A DNA stretch of 64,000 bases from Paenibacillaceae bacterium (GTDB lineage: Bacteria > Bacillota > Bacilli > Paenibacillales > NBRC-103111): contig JAQSYI010000016.1 in NCBI GenBank assembly GCA_029256185.1, positions 62,001-126,000 of the forward strand. The letters run 5' to 3'. Below, piece after piece: positions 43,205 to 52,297 of the stretch. The position numbers were made by a program, and so were the translations under genes. Position 1 is the first letter of the stretch. The number at the start of each line of letters is the position of its first letter. The notes below the pieces were generated by a model, which saw only the letters and a program-made list of their open reading frames with translations, ran no database searches and had not been told where the DNA came from.

Positions 43205-44797
43205 TTACGGCGCCGTCTCCAGAAACTTGGCGCTTGGATTCTTCTCCATGGATGTGCGCAGGGCGTACTCGTTCTCGAACAAGGCCACGAAGTTCCCGCT
43301 CTTGTCCTTCACCAATTGCGAATTGACGCGAAACTTGGACGGGTCCGCCTTCTCGTCGATGATCCAGCGGGCAAACTGGAACGGCATGCGGCTCATCAGC
43401 ACATCAACACCGTATTCGTTCTTCATCCGGTATTCGAACACCTCGAATTGAAGCTGGCCCACCACTCCCAGAATCATATCCTCGAAGCCGATGGATTTGA
43501 ATACCTGAATGGTGCCTTCCTCGGTCAACTGGTCAATGCCCTTCAAGAATTGCTTCTGCTTCAGCGCATTCTTGATGGACACCTTGGCGAAGATTTCCGG
43601 TGAGAAAGTAGGGAGCTCGTCAAAAGTCCGCTGTCCCCCCTGGCAGAGGGAATCACCGATCCGGAAGATGCCCGGATCGAACAGACCGATTATATCCCCC
43701 GGGTATGCCGTATCCACAATATCCCGGTCCTGGGCCAGGAACTGCTGGGGCTGGGCCAGCTTGATATCCTTGCCGGCGCGGACGTGACGCACCGTCATCC
43801 CCCGTTCGAACTTGCCGGAGACGATTCTCAGGAAAGCCACCCGGTCCCGGTGGGCAGGATTCATATTGGCCTGTATCTTGAACACATAACCGCTGAACTT
43901 CTCTTCTGTAGGCGCTATCTCTCCCTCGCTGCTGGAGCGGTTCTGCGGCTTGGGTGCAAGCTGCAGGAAGTTGTCCAGGAAGGTCTGCACTCCGAAATTA
44001 TTGATGGCTGAGCCAAAGAAGACCGGAGTCAATTCACCCGAGCGCACCTTCTCATAATCGAAGGCGTCTCCGGCAACCTCCAGCAGCTCCAGCTGCTCTA
44101 CCAGCTGATTGTACAGGTAATCCACTCCCGCCGCTTCCTTCACCAGCGGATCGTCATAACCGCTGACATCCTTGACGCTGATATTGTGATGCTCGTAATC
44201 ATCCCCTTGGAAGAGCTCCAGGCGGGTCTTCTCCCGGTCGAACACGCCGCGGAACTGCTTGCCGGAGCCAATCGGCCAGTTCATGGGATAAGACCGGATG
44301 CCGAGCAGATTCTCGATCTCCTCCAGCAGCTCGAACGGGTCGCGCCCCTCCCGGTCCAGCTTGTTGATGAAGGTGAAGATAGGAATCCCCCGCTTGCGGC
44401 AGACCTGGAACAGCTTCTTGGTCTGCGCTTCCACGCCTTTGGCTGAATCAATCAACATGACGGCGCTGTCCGCCGCGGTCAGGGTGCGGTAGGTGTCTTC
44501 ACTGAAGTCTTGGTGGCCGGGAGTATCCAGAATATTGACCCGGTGCCCCTCGTAGTCAAACTGCATCACGGAGGAGGTTACGGAGATCCCCCGCTGCTTC
44601 TCAATCTCCATCCAGTCGGAGGTCGCATGCCGGTTGGCCTTGCGGCCCTTGACCGTGCCTGCGAGGCGGATAGCGCCCCCGAACAGCAGCAGCTTCTCCG
44701 TCAGAGTGGTCTTCCCGGCGTCGGGGTGAGAGATAATGGCGAAGGTCCGCCGCTTCTGAACTTCCGTTTCCAGTTCCTTGGTTAAAGATGTACTCAT
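43205..44797 (-). CDS. prfC: Peptide chain release factor 3
   Basis: A 530-residue translational GTPase. G1 is SHPDAGKTT near 23-31, G2 includes RGISVTSSV, G3 DTPGHQDF, G4 NKLDRE; the RF3-specific C-terminal domain ends in FALFENEYAL-like VALFENEYALRT. RF3 removes RF1/RF2 from the ribosome after peptide release; it is absent from B. subtilis and patchy in Bacilli. ATG 44797 matches MSTSLTKELETEVQKRRTFA; upstream in-frame ATG 44854 has no better ribosome site. Confidence 0.94.
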   Translation of the reverse strand: MSTSLTKELETEVQKRRTFAIISHPDAGKTTLTEKLLLFGGAIRLAGTVKGRKANRHATSDWMEIEKQRGISVTSSVMQFDYEGHRVNILDTPGHQDFSEDTYRTLTAADSAVMLIDSAKGVEAQTKKLFQVCRKRGIPIFTFINKLDREGRDPFELLEEIENLLGIRSYPMNWPIGSGKQFRGVFDREKTRLELFQGDDYEHHNISVKDVSGYDDPLVKEAAGVDYLYNQLVEQLELLEVAGDAFDYEKVRSGELTPVFFGSAINNFGVQTFLDNFLQLAPKPQNRSSSEGEIAPTEEKFSGYVFKIQANMNPAHRDRVAFLRIVSGKFERGMTVRHVRAGKDIKLAQPQQFLAQDRDIVDTAYPGDIIGLFDPGIFRIGDSLCQGGQRTFDELPTFSPEIFAKVSIKNALKQKQFLKGIDQLTEEGTIQVFKSIGFEDMILGVVGQLQFEVFEYRMKNEYGVDVLMSRMPFQFARWIIDEKADPSKFRVNSQLVKDKSGNFVALFENEYALRTSMEKNPSAKFLETAP

Positions 44798-44869
44798 TGG
44801 TAGACAAATTCCTCTCTCATTCCGCTTATTCGGCATGCCGAATGGCAGATCCATTAATTGTTCAAGTCA

Positions 44870-45934
44870 TTATACTTTAGCAGATTGGAGCTTCACGTTC
44901 CAGTCCGCTTCCTTGATCCATGACGCCGTGCTGAATTCCCTGCCCTTAAGCTCCACGCGGTCCTCATACACCTGGACATACAGCCCCTGCGCCGCGTCCT
45001 TGCGCACATGCTCATACTTGGCGTTCAAGACCCGGCCAATGGAGGAATTAACGAACCAATGGAAGCTCTCCTGCATGTAATGCTGGGTTCCGTTCTGGAA
45101 ATCCTGATGGCCGTGCCCGGAGAAAACGAACACATTGGGGTAGGGCTTCAGAATCTCCCTGAATTTCTTAGCAGGAATCAGCCGGTGGGAGCCGCCATCC
45201 TGACCAGCTGCCGGCAGCGGCTGGTGAATCATGACGAATACGGGCTTGCCGCCCTTGTTCTCCGCGAGCTTCGCACTAAGAAGCTGCAGCTGCTCATCCG
45301 AGTACCAGGCCCCCTCGCCCACATCCGGGCGGGATTGCTGATAGACCTCCTGGGACAGCATGATGATGGTATAGCCCTTCACCTCAACTGCATAATACGG
45401 CTTCTCCAGATTGAAGAAGTTGCAGAAGGTTTGTTTGGATTGCTCGTCTGTCTTGCCGTTCGGGAAGGCTTCCTTGTTCCAGCTGCCTGATTTGTCAATC
45501 CAGACATTATAATAATCATGATTGCCCATATTCGCATAATAGGGTGGAAGCTTGAACGGGGACAATACGGACCGGAGCTCCTTGTATTCCGAATCTGTAC
45601 CCGATTCGGTCAAGTCACCGGTGAAGACCATGCAATCCGTCTTGCCGGCAAACTCTCCGGTAATCTGCTCCAGACTTTTCTTCAGATGCTCCGACGGATA
45701 GTCCACCCCCGCATTAACATGCAGATCGCTCAGGATAAAAAAAGACAACAACGGCCCCCCTGCCGCTGGACCGGCAGAAGGCTCCGGTGCAGGCGGGGAG
45801 GACGGCTCTGGCGTACGGGCAGGCAATCCGTCTCCCGAATCCTCCTCCCTCCACCGGGACCAGAAGCTGCCGGAAAACATAATTGCCCCGGCAATAAGAG
45901 CAAGCAACCACTTGATAAATCCTCTTCGGTTCAT
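44870..45934 (-). CDS. Tat-exported metallophosphoesterase
   Basis: A 354-residue calcineurin-like phosphoesterase. The N-terminus MNRRGFIKWLLALIAG fits the twin-arginine signal (RRxFIK plus hydrophobic core); a Pro/Ser/Ala/Gly linker (about 40-62) follows. Metal-binding motifs occur in order: LSDLHVN, TGDLTESG, MGNHDYY, IHQPL, SGHGHQD. It should act outside the membrane on a phosphodiester or phosphomonoester substrate. ATG 45934 is chosen (AAAGGA upstream) over the in-frame ATG 45955. It lies 53 bp downstream of zwf. Confidence 0.9.
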   Translation of the reverse strand: MNRRGFIKWLLALIAGAIMFSGSFWSRWREEDSGDGLPARTPEPSSPPAPEPSAGPAAGGPLLSFFILSDLHVNAGVDYPSEHLKKSLEQITGEFAGKTDCMVFTGDLTESGTDSEYKELRSVLSPFKLPPYYANMGNHDYYNVWIDKSGSWNKEAFPNGKTDEQSKQTFCNFFNLEKPYYAVEVKGYTIIMLSQEVYQQSRPDVGEGAWYSDEQLQLLSAKLAENKGGKPVFVMIHQPLPAAGQDGGSHRLIPAKKFREILKPYPNVFVFSGHGHQDFQNGTQHYMQESFHWFVNSSIGRVLNAKYEHVRKDAAQGLYVQVYEDRVELKGREFSTASWIKEADWNVKLQSAKV

Positions 45935-45955
45935 GGAATGGGTCCTTTCGCACAA

Positions 45956-45977
45956 GGATAAACAACTGACGGCGTCC
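45956..45977. repeat. Fragment of the dispersed intergenic repeat
   Basis: GGATAAAC-AAC-TGACGGCGTCC matches the first block of repeat copy A (203-224) at 19 of 22 positions. The later blocks are absent. It lies in the short gap between zwf and the phosphoesterase gene. May be a remnant or chance. Confidence 0.4.
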
Positions 45978-45987
45978 TATGCCGCGG

Positions 45988-47547
45988 TTATTCCTGGCCT
46001 TTCACCCAGAGGACGCCGCTTTCTTCCTGCCCGTTAACCGGCCACCAGTGGAAGCCGTCCGCTGCAAGCAGCCGGTCCATTGCCTCCGGTCCCCAAGCTC
46101 CGGCGGGATACAGGCCCAGATCCTTGGAGTCCTCCTGCCAGGCATCAAGGATCCCGTCCACGAACCGCCATGCCAGGGAAACCTCATCCCAACGGGTGAA
46201 ATAAGTGGAATCCCCCCGTGCCGCATCATAGAGCAGACGCTCATAAGCCTCCGGCGTGTTCAGGCCTACCTGGCAGCTCTGGCAGAAGTCCATGGCTACG
46301 GGAATGACCATGGAATCCGAGCCGGGCTGCTTGGCGTTAATCTTAATATAGATGCCCTCCAGAGGATTGACGCGGAATACCAGCAAATTGGGCTGCAGCT
46401 TGGTTCTCTTGGCCAGGTGCACATTCTCCGGCATGTTCTTGAACTCCACCACAACCTCGGTGGTCTTGACGGGCAAGCGTTTGCCTGTCCGGATATAGAA
46501 GGGCACACCCGCCCAGCGGAAGTTATCTACAAACAGCCGTGCGCCAAAGTAAGTCTCCGTAACGGATTCAGGGTCCACCGAGTCTTCTGCGCGGTAGGCT
46601 TTGAGCGGTTTGCCGCGGAGTACGCCATCGGTATATTGCCCCCTTACCACATTAGCCCGCACCTCATCGCGGTTATTGTACACCCGCAAGGAACGGAGCA
46701 CCTTCACCTTCTCATCGCGGATATCCTCCGGCAGCAGACGGGATGGCGGTTCCATCGCCATCATGGTGAGCATCTGCAGCATATGGTTCTGCCCCATGTC
46801 GCGGATGGCGCCGGAATGATCGTAATAACCGCCCCGCTCCTCCACTCCTACTGTCTCAGCCAAAGTAATCTGCACATTCGCTATGTACTTGTTATTCCAG
46901 AGAGGCTCGAAGAACGCATTGGCGAACCGCACCACCTCGATATTTTGCACCATTTCCTTGCCCAGATAATGGTCAATCCGGTATATCTCATCCTCGCGGA
47001 ACACTTCACCGATCTGCCGGTTCAGCTTCCCGGCGGATTCCAGATCATAACCGAAGGGCTTCTCAATCACCAGACGGTGCCAGCCGTTGCCTTCCAGCAA
47101 GCCGCCCTGGCGGATATTCTGGGCCACATTGCCGAACAGCTCCGGCGCAAGCGCCAGATAGAACAGCCGATTGCCCTTGATATCGAATTGGCGCTCCAAT
47201 CTTTCGGAGACATCCTTCAGCTTCTGAAACCCCTGAACATCGTTGATATCCAAGGCCAGATACTCGAAGTGCTCCACGAATCTTCCCCATGCCTCATCCT
47301 CCGCATCCACCTTGTAGCGGGCGAATTCGACGATGGACGAAAGCAGATCCGACCTGAACTGCTCTTTGGTTTTGGGTCGGCGGGCCAGACCTACCACGGC
47401 AAAGCGCTCGGGCAGCTTCCCTTCCTTGTACAAGCTGTAGAAGGCCGGGTACAGCTTGCGTTTGGCCAAATCTCCGGTTGCTCCGAAGATGAAGAATACC
47501 GCTCCGGTTTCTTTAAGCGCATCAAGGCGTGCATCGCTCATAGGCAT
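45988..47547 (-). CDS. zwf: Glucose-6-phosphate 1-dehydrogenase
   Basis: A 519-residue enzyme of the oxidative pentose phosphate pathway, making NADPH and 6-phosphogluconolactone. The cofactor motif GATGDLAKRKLYP is near 22-34, the active-site motif RIDHYLGKE near 215; VIEKPFGYDL is also conserved. The start is ATG 47547, nine bases after AAGGAAG, or ATG 47541. The gene upstream is a separate GNAT gene. The phosphoesterase downstream is close enough (53 bp) to be co-transcribed. Confidence 0.96.
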   Translation of the reverse strand: MPMSDARLDALKETGAVFFIFGATGDLAKRKLYPAFYSLYKEGKLPERFAVVGLARRPKTKEQFRSDLLSSIVEFARYKVDAEDEAWGRFVEHFEYLALDINDVQGFQKLKDVSERLERQFDIKGNRLFYLALAPELFGNVAQNIRQGGLLEGNGWHRLVIEKPFGYDLESAGKLNRQIGEVFREDEIYRIDHYLGKEMVQNIEVVRFANAFFEPLWNNKYIANVQITLAETVGVEERGGYYDHSGAIRDMGQNHMLQMLTMMAMEPPSRLLPEDIRDEKVKVLRSLRVYNNRDEVRANVVRGQYTDGVLRGKPLKAYRAEDSVDPESVTETYFGARLFVDNFRWAGVPFYIRTGKRLPVKTTEVVVEFKNMPENVHLAKRTKLQPNLLVFRVNPLEGIYIKINAKQPGSDSMVIPVAMDFCQSCQVGLNTPEAYERLLYDAARGDSTYFTRWDEVSLAWRFVDGILDAWQEDSKDLGLYPAGAWGPEAMDRLLAADGFHWWPVNGQEESGVLWVKGQE

Positions 47548-47672
47548 TGGATTCGTCTTCCTTCTCATTAAGTATGGTATATTTATCCATTTCATTCTCA
47601 TCCATTATCAGTTTAGCACAAATCGCTGATAAATCCCAAAAATCAAGGCTTGTCCGCCTTCTGCACGGACTA

Positions 47673-47692
47673 AAGCTCCATAGATGGAGCTT
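47673..47692 (-). terminator. Possible terminator at the GNAT gene end
   Basis: AAGCTCCAT 47673-47681 pairs with ATGGAGCTT 47684-47692, overlapping the last base of the GNAT stop codon; the minus-strand tail is TTTAG. The loop is only two bases unless the top pair opens. Weak support. Confidence 0.35.
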
Positions 47693-48135
47693 CATTGAAG
47701 CCACTTGGACAAAATATACATCTTGTGGCCGGGAAAATAGGTTTCCACCCCATATCCCTTCTTGTGATAAAAGCTCTGGGCATGCAGATTCGGCTCATCT
47801 ACTGCCAACCGCACGCTTGCCGCCCCCTTTCGCCTGCCGTAATTCTCCGCAGCCGCTATCAACGAGCTTCCGATTCCATGGCCTTCCGCGTGTCTTTCCA
47901 CCGCGAGCATGTCAATGGTAAGCGTACTCCCCTCCACTTTGCAGCTGATAAAGCCTTCAGGCCTGCCTTTTCCGTTTACTGCCACATAAACCTTGCACTT
48001 TCTCCAGCGTCTCCGGATTTCACTGCGGTTGAACGCCACATCCGGTCTGGCCTGCCTGGCATAAGGCAGCAGCCGGACTATTATCATCCGGAACAAACCG
48101 GGATCATCCTGTTCCGGAATGCGGGTACGGATCAT
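47692..48135 (-). CDS. GNAT family N-acetyltransferase
   Basis: A 147-residue single GNAT domain. VERHAEGHGIGSSLIAAAEN holds the acetyl-CoA pyrophosphate loop (R/QxxGxG/A variant: HAEGHGIG), and SFYHKKGYGVETYF is the C-terminal signature. The substrate is unknown. ATG 48135 is favoured by GGGAGAGGTGG just upstream; an ATG at 48168 would add 11 residues. Confidence 0.85.
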   Translation of the reverse strand: MIRTRIPEQDDPGLFRMIIVRLLPYARQARPDVAFNRSEIRRRWRKCKVYVAVNGKGRPEGFISCKVEGSTLTIDMLAVERHAEGHGIGSSLIAAAENYGRRKGAASVRLAVDEPNLHAQSFYHKKGYGVETYFPGHKMYILSKWLQ

Positions 48136-48220
48136 GCCCACCTCTCCCTTCAGCCTCTCCTGCTTCATCATACGAAGGGAACCGGAGAGTTGCTATCGGG
48201 ATAGCTCTTGTTTGCCGATA

Positions 48221-48310
48221 TTATTTGGAGTATTTCTTCCACATATGCCACATGAAGATAATGCTGGCCGCGGTGATGACCGCCACAGCTGCCCATTGCA
48301 GGATTGCCAT
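48221..48310 (-). CDS. 29-residue predicted membrane peptide
   Basis: A small frame ATG 48310 to TAA 48221 encodes MAILQWAAVAVITAASIIFM then WHMWKKYSK: one transmembrane helix and a short basic tail. A good ribosome binding site (GGGAG, 7 nt spacing) precedes it. It lies alone between the GNAT gene and the divergent FliD-like gene. It is too short for most gene finders. Role unknown; single-helix peptides often tune a membrane complex or act as toxins. Confidence 0.55.
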   Translation of the reverse strand: MAILQWAAVAVITAASIIFMWHMWKKYSK

Positions 48311-48414
48311 ACACTCACTCCCGGTTTTCATAATAGCCGCCTGTTTCATGACCCGGCTTGCAAACCAATGCTATAATGAATATAGCATATCTGAAGAAGA
48401 GAGGAGGAACATTC

Positions 48415-49638
48415 ATGCAGCCTATCCGCAGGGTCCGGGGAATCCGCACTTACGAGGAGCATCTGGACTTCTACAAATTTACCGTTCAAAAGCGGATCCG
48501 AAGGGAGCAGGCTCCCTTCGTCCCTGCATCTCTCAAGGAGCACTCCTACCCGTATGCCCGGGAGGCCGAGATCCATTCGGCCGAACAATTCGCCAAAGCC
48601 GTAGTCGCTGTACTGATGGCAGCGGCGCGCCTCAAGGCTATTACAGAGGAACTGGGCGGTTACAGCCCCGCCTCTGTCCTGAACCGCCGCATCGTGCAAT
48701 CCTCCGACCCGGAATCCGTCACTGCACAGGCAGACCCGGGAGCCGCGACGGGCAGCTTCACCTTGTATGTGTCCAAACTGGCCGCATCCCAATTGAACTG
48801 CACGGCCTTCTTCGCTCCCCATGCCCCTACGACCATCGACAAGGGCTTAAACCGGGTCCGGCTTATTACCGAAGGGGGCAACCATGATTTGGAGTGGTTT
48901 ATTCTTCCTGAGGATACCCACCGGACTGCACTGACACGGATACGCAATGTTTTCAACCAGTCCGCTCTAAGCGTCACGGCAACGCTGGAGAATGATCCGT
49001 CCAGCGGAAGGCTGCGTCTGGCCCTCCAATCTGTTGAGACGGGAGCAGAGCGTACCTTCTCCCTTAAGGATTTGTCAGGCAACACGGCAAGCGCTACCGG
49101 TCTGTTGGTCAGAGACCGCCTGGCCGCCGATGCCCGTTACCGGACAGACAGTGAATATTGGAGGCACTCCTCCTCCAATTCGATCATCTTATCTGGAAGG
49201 AAGCTCCAGGCAGAGCTCTTGGCTGTACCGGAAGCGCCGGTTGTACTGACCGTATCACCGGATCATGCGGCAGTCCAGGGTAAGCTACAGGAGCTGGCGC
49301 AAATCATTTCTCTTCTGGAAGCCGAGCTGGAAGAATCAGCAGAGTATATGAATCCTGTTTTTTCCCGTGAGTTGGCCGGCATGGTGGAATTGCACCAGCC
49401 CGGATTACTGGCGGACGAATTACCGCAGGAATTCGATGCCGTATTGGACCGGTTAACAGGGAATGACGGGCTGCTGGCCGGGATAAAACGGTTAATCCTG
49501 CGTCTGGAAGCCGGACCGGCTGAGGATCTGCTGAACCGCTCCCATACCCGCTACAAGCGGTACTCCAATTACCTGGCTTCCATGGACTGGTATTCCCAGC
49601 TTCCTTCCCAAGGTTTGCTCGTAAACCGCTTTTTGTAG
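48415..49638 (+). CDS. FliD-like (flagellar hook-associated protein 2) homologue
   Basis: A 407-residue protein whose middle resembles the FliD D2/D3 region: DPGAATGSFTLYVSKLAASQ (a segment common in FliD), RIRNVFNQSALSVTATLEND, and a C-terminal helical part. It lacks the usual FliD N-terminus and no flagellar genes are nearby, so it may not be a filament cap. The coding start ATG 48415 follows GAGGAGG. The function is uncertain. Confidence 0.6.
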   Translation: MQPIRRVRGIRTYEEHLDFYKFTVQKRIRREQAPFVPASLKEHSYPYAREAEIHSAEQFAKAVVAVLMAAARLKAITEELGGYSPASVLNRRIVQSSDPESVTAQADPGAATGSFTLYVSKLAASQLNCTAFFAPHAPTTIDKGLNRVRLITEGGNHDLEWFILPEDTHRTALTRIRNVFNQSALSVTATLENDPSSGRLRLALQSVETGAERTFSLKDLSGNTASATGLLVRDRLAADARYRTDSEYWRHSSSNSIILSGRKLQAELLAVPEAPVVLTVSPDHAAVQGKLQELAQIISLLEAELEESAEYMNPVFSRELAGMVELHQPGLLADELPQEFDAVLDRLTGNDGLLAGIKRLILRLEAGPAEDLLNRSHTRYKRYSNYLASMDWYSQLPSQGLLVNRFL

Positions 49639-49675
49639 CCCATCCTGCACTATAGCCCCCTTATTCACGCTAACC

Positions 49676-49708
49676 CGAAGAACCGGCAGGTGGCCCGCCG
49701 GTTCTTCG
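49676..49708. terminator. Terminator hairpin between FliD-like gene and liaR
   Basis: Perfect 12-bp stem, CGAAGAACCGGC 49676-49687 with GCCGGTTCTTCG 49697-49708, 9-nt loop, between convergent genes. No clear U-tract on either side. Confidence 0.55.
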
Positions 49709-49721
49709 CAAGACTATGTAT

Positions 49722-50366
49722 TTACTTGGCCAACCCGTGCTTATGCGCATAGATGGCCGCCTGGGTACGATCCTCGACCCCCAACTTGGCCAAGATATTG
49801 GTCACGTGGAATTTCACCGTCTTAATGCCGATAAACAACCCGTCGGCTACTTCCTGATTGGATTTGCCTCCGGCAATAAGCTGCAGCACTTCCATCTCCC
49901 TTTCGGTAAGATCCTCATGGGGAGCATGCGCCGGCTTGGGCTGCCGGAAACGGTTCATAATCTTGGAGGCTACCTGGGACTCCAGGATGGATTGCCCCCG
50001 TGCCGCGGCGCGGATCGCCGATGCTATCTCAGTGGCGCGGGAAGTTTTCAGCAGATAACTGAAGGCCCCGGCCTCAATCACCGGATACATCTTCTCATCG
50101 TCAAGATAGCTGGTCAGCACAATGACCTTGCACTCCGGATACAGCTGAAGCAGCTTGCGGGTGGTTTCAATGCCGTCCATTCCCTCCATAACCAGATCCA
50201 TCAGCACCACATCAGGCCTGTATTCCTGCGCCAGACGAATCCCGTCCTGACCATTGCTGGCCTCACCAACCACCTCAATGCCGTCCTCTGTGCCCAATAC
50301 GGCCGCCAACCCGATTCGCACCATCTCATGATCGTCAACGAGCAGCACTTTGATCGAATCTTCCAT
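49722..50366 (-). CDS. liaR: LiaR-type response regulator (NarL family)
   Basis: A 214-residue regulator: receiver domain with acidic pocket VLLVDDHE and phosphoacceptor aspartate in VVLMDLVMEG, then a LuxR-type helix-turn-helix (LTEREMEVLQLIAGGKSNQEVA written in part). In B. subtilis LiaR, when phosphorylated by LiaS, drives the liaIH operon in response to cell-wall antibiotics. Its start overlaps liaS by 32 bp. Final gene of the cluster. Confidence 0.94.
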   Translation of the reverse strand: MEDSIKVLLVDDHEMVRIGLAAVLGTEDGIEVVGEASNGQDGIRLAQEYRPDVVLMDLVMEGMDGIETTRKLLQLYPECKVIVLTSYLDDEKMYPVIEAGAFSYLLKTSRATEIASAIRAAARGQSILESQVASKIMNRFRQPKPAHAPHEDLTEREMEVLQLIAGGKSNQEVADGLFIGIKTVKFHVTNILAKLGVEDRTQAAIYAHKHGLAK

Positions 50367-51420
50367 TTACCTCCGACTCTCCTTCCCCATCCGCCAACAG
50401 GGGCACGCGAATTTCAATCCTTGTTCCCTTGCCGGGCGCTGTAATCAAATTAAGAGAGCCCCCGATTTCATTAACCCGCTCCCTCATGGTTACCAGCCCG
50501 TATGAAGCATGCTTCTGGTCATCCAGCGAGAACCCGACCCCGTTATCCCGGATAGACAGCCGGATCAGCTCCGTGGGCCGGTTCAGCTTGATCTCCATCT
50601 TGGTTGCCTTGGAATGCCGAAGCGTATTGGACAGCGCCTCTTGCACAATCCGGAACAGCTGGTCTTCGATGCCCTTCGGCAGCTGGATATCCTCATCCAT
50701 CTCATAACTGATCTCGATGGGCACCTTGGCCTGCAGCTCTATCAGCAGCTCGCGCAACCCTTGCGACAGACGCTTTCCTTCCAGATGCACGGGTCGCAGA
50801 TGCAACAGAAGCGCGCGCATCTCCGATTGGGCTACGGAGGACATCTCCTCAATCAGATGAATCTGCCGGGTCGCCTTCTCGAAATCCTTATCCAAGGTTC
50901 TTCCCACTGCTGTAGCAGTCATGGAGATGGCAAACAACTGCTGGCTTACCGCATCATGCAGATCCCGGGCCAACCGCTGGCGTTCCTCGACTACGGCGGA
51001 ATACCTGGCTTTCTCGGCGAGCTGCGCATTATTATTGGACAGACGCTGGAGAGAGGTCACCTGCTCCTCCCACTTCTTCGAAATCCGGTTCAATTGCTGT
51101 CCCAGCCGTCCTACCTCATCCTCGCCAAGAGGCGGCACAGTCCGGGAGAGATTCCCCTTCTCCAGCATCATCATGACATCCTTCAGCTGCTCCAGACGGG
51201 CCGAGATGCGGGTACTGGACCAATATCCGTAAATCGCTCCCATCACCAGGGCGAACAGGAGCAGCCACAGGCTAAGCTTTACGCCTTCTCCCCAAGTATC
51301 GAACGGCTTCAAATAGCCGTATGCATATAATAAATAAGTAAGTACGCCAAACAGTAACAGACAAAGCAGAATAGACTCACCCATGCTGCGCCAAATCATA
51401 TTGGTCAGTCGTTTGCCCAT
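50335..51420 (-). CDS. liaS: LiaS-type sensor histidine kinase
   Basis: A 361-residue intramembrane-sensing kinase: two helices (about 13-35 and 48-68) with a short outside loop, HAMP (70-125), HisKA_3 with phospho-histidine in RDLHDAVSQQL, and HATPase (NTLRHSKAT, DNGVGF, GLVTMRERV). The small loop fits kinases that rely on an accessory membrane inhibitor, LiaF, encoded just upstream. It is coupled to liaR by overlap. Confidence 0.93.
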   Translation of the reverse strand: MGKRLTNMIWRSMGESILLCLLLFGVLTYLLYAYGYLKPFDTWGEGVKLSLWLLLFALVMGAIYGYWSSTRISARLEQLKDVMMMLEKGNLSRTVPPLGEDEVGRLGQQLNRISKKWEEQVTSLQRLSNNNAQLAEKARYSAVVEERQRLARDLHDAVSQQLFAISMTATAVGRTLDKDFEKATRQIHLIEEMSSVAQSEMRALLLHLRPVHLEGKRLSQGLRELLIELQAKVPIEISYEMDEDIQLPKGIEDQLFRIVQEALSNTLRHSKATKMEIKLNRPTELIRLSIRDNGVGFSLDDQKHASYGLVTMRERVNEIGGSLNLITAPGKGTRIEIRVPLLADGEGESEVNGRFDQSAAR

Positions 51421-51466
51421 GGGCTGTCCTCTCCCTTCGCGAACTTTTGGTAGAAACGCCGGTTGT

Positions 51467-52135
51467 TCATCCGATCACCTTAATGTCTATATCTCCTACG
51501 ATGTAAGATACAATTAGTTTCATCCGGTTATCCGCCGTCCCGTAGTTAGGCGACTGCCAAAGTATTTTATTCATCGTACCGGACTCTCTCTCTGTAGCGA
51601 CGCGCAACTGGCCGAACAGAACAGAGCTCTCAATCGATATCCCTATATCCTCGGGGACGTAGAGATCAACATCCCCAATGATCCCCTGCAAAACCAGGGT
51701 CGTTTCCTTCTCCTCCGGAATGGCCAACGAGAAATCCAGGTTTAATTCACCAACAACGCACCACAAGCTCATACTGCGCAGCACCCAGGGCTCCTTATCC
51801 CGCTTCTGGCTCTCAATCACCTTGGCCCGGTGGATAACATCCCCTTCGCCATGCACCTGCCTGGATCTCAGATAGAAAAAACCCAAGGACATGAGGACAA
51901 GGGACAGGATAACGGCAAAATGGCTGCCCACCAGGATGAACGCCCCGATTCCAAGCAGCACATAACCCTTCTTTTTCATTTCACTCCGAATGCTGTATAT
52001 GCCAAGCAGCACCATGAATATGGCGATAACAGTGGCCGGATTAGCGACAATTTTATGGAGGAGAAGGAATACTCCAGCTCCGATAAACACCAGATATTTA
52101 TTTCTTCCCCGGTTGTCGGGACGCTCACTCTCCAT
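51467..52135 (-). CDS. liaF: LiaF, membrane inhibitor of the Lia two-component system
   Basis: A 222-residue protein with about four N-terminal membrane helices (about 12-95) and a C-terminal DUF2154 domain (VVGELNLDFSLAIPEEKETT, IGDVDLYVPEDIGI, IVGDIDIKVIG). LiaF keeps LiaS off without stress. ATG 52135 is chosen because AAGGAGGTG lies 8 nt upstream. A hairpin at 52195-52233 separates it from pspA, so liaFSR may be partly uncoupled from the psp genes. Confidence 0.92.
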   Translation of the reverse strand: MESERPDNRGRNKYLVFIGAGVFLLLHKIVANPATVIAIFMVLLGIYSIRSEMKKKGYVLLGIGAFILVGSHFAVILSLVLMSLGFFYLRSRQVHGEGDVIHRAKVIESQKRDKEPWVLRSMSLWCVVGELNLDFSLAIPEEKETTLVLQGIIGDVDLYVPEDIGISIESSVLFGQLRVATERESGTMNKILWQSPNYGTADNRMKLIVSYIVGDIDIKVIG

Positions 52136-52194
52136 TATGTCGCACCTCCTTGAGCCATATTCCTCATGCTGTATGATTGCCCTTAAGACTTCAA

Positions 52195-52233
52195 GAAAAG
52201 CCACAGGCTCCAGATCACGCCTTATGGCTTTTC
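52195..52233 (-). terminator. Attenuator-like hairpin between pspA and liaF
   Basis: On the minus strand GAAAAGCCA plus GGC (52233-52219) pairs with GCC plus TGGCTTTTC (52208-52195), 10-nt loop, with CTTTTC at the 3' arm and TTG after. It could end some psp transcripts before liaFSR. TATATAAT also appears upstream of it (minus strand, about 52252-52259), a possible extra promoter. Confidence 0.55.
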
Positions 52234-52297
52234 CCCAATTTAGAATATCACATTATATACCGAGCGATAAAGCTGATTTTTTCAGATAGAGCTTGAC

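Noticed and set aside
45979..47571. 530-residue open frame antisense to zwf
   Set aside because: Shadow of zwf, which is unambiguous on the other strand.
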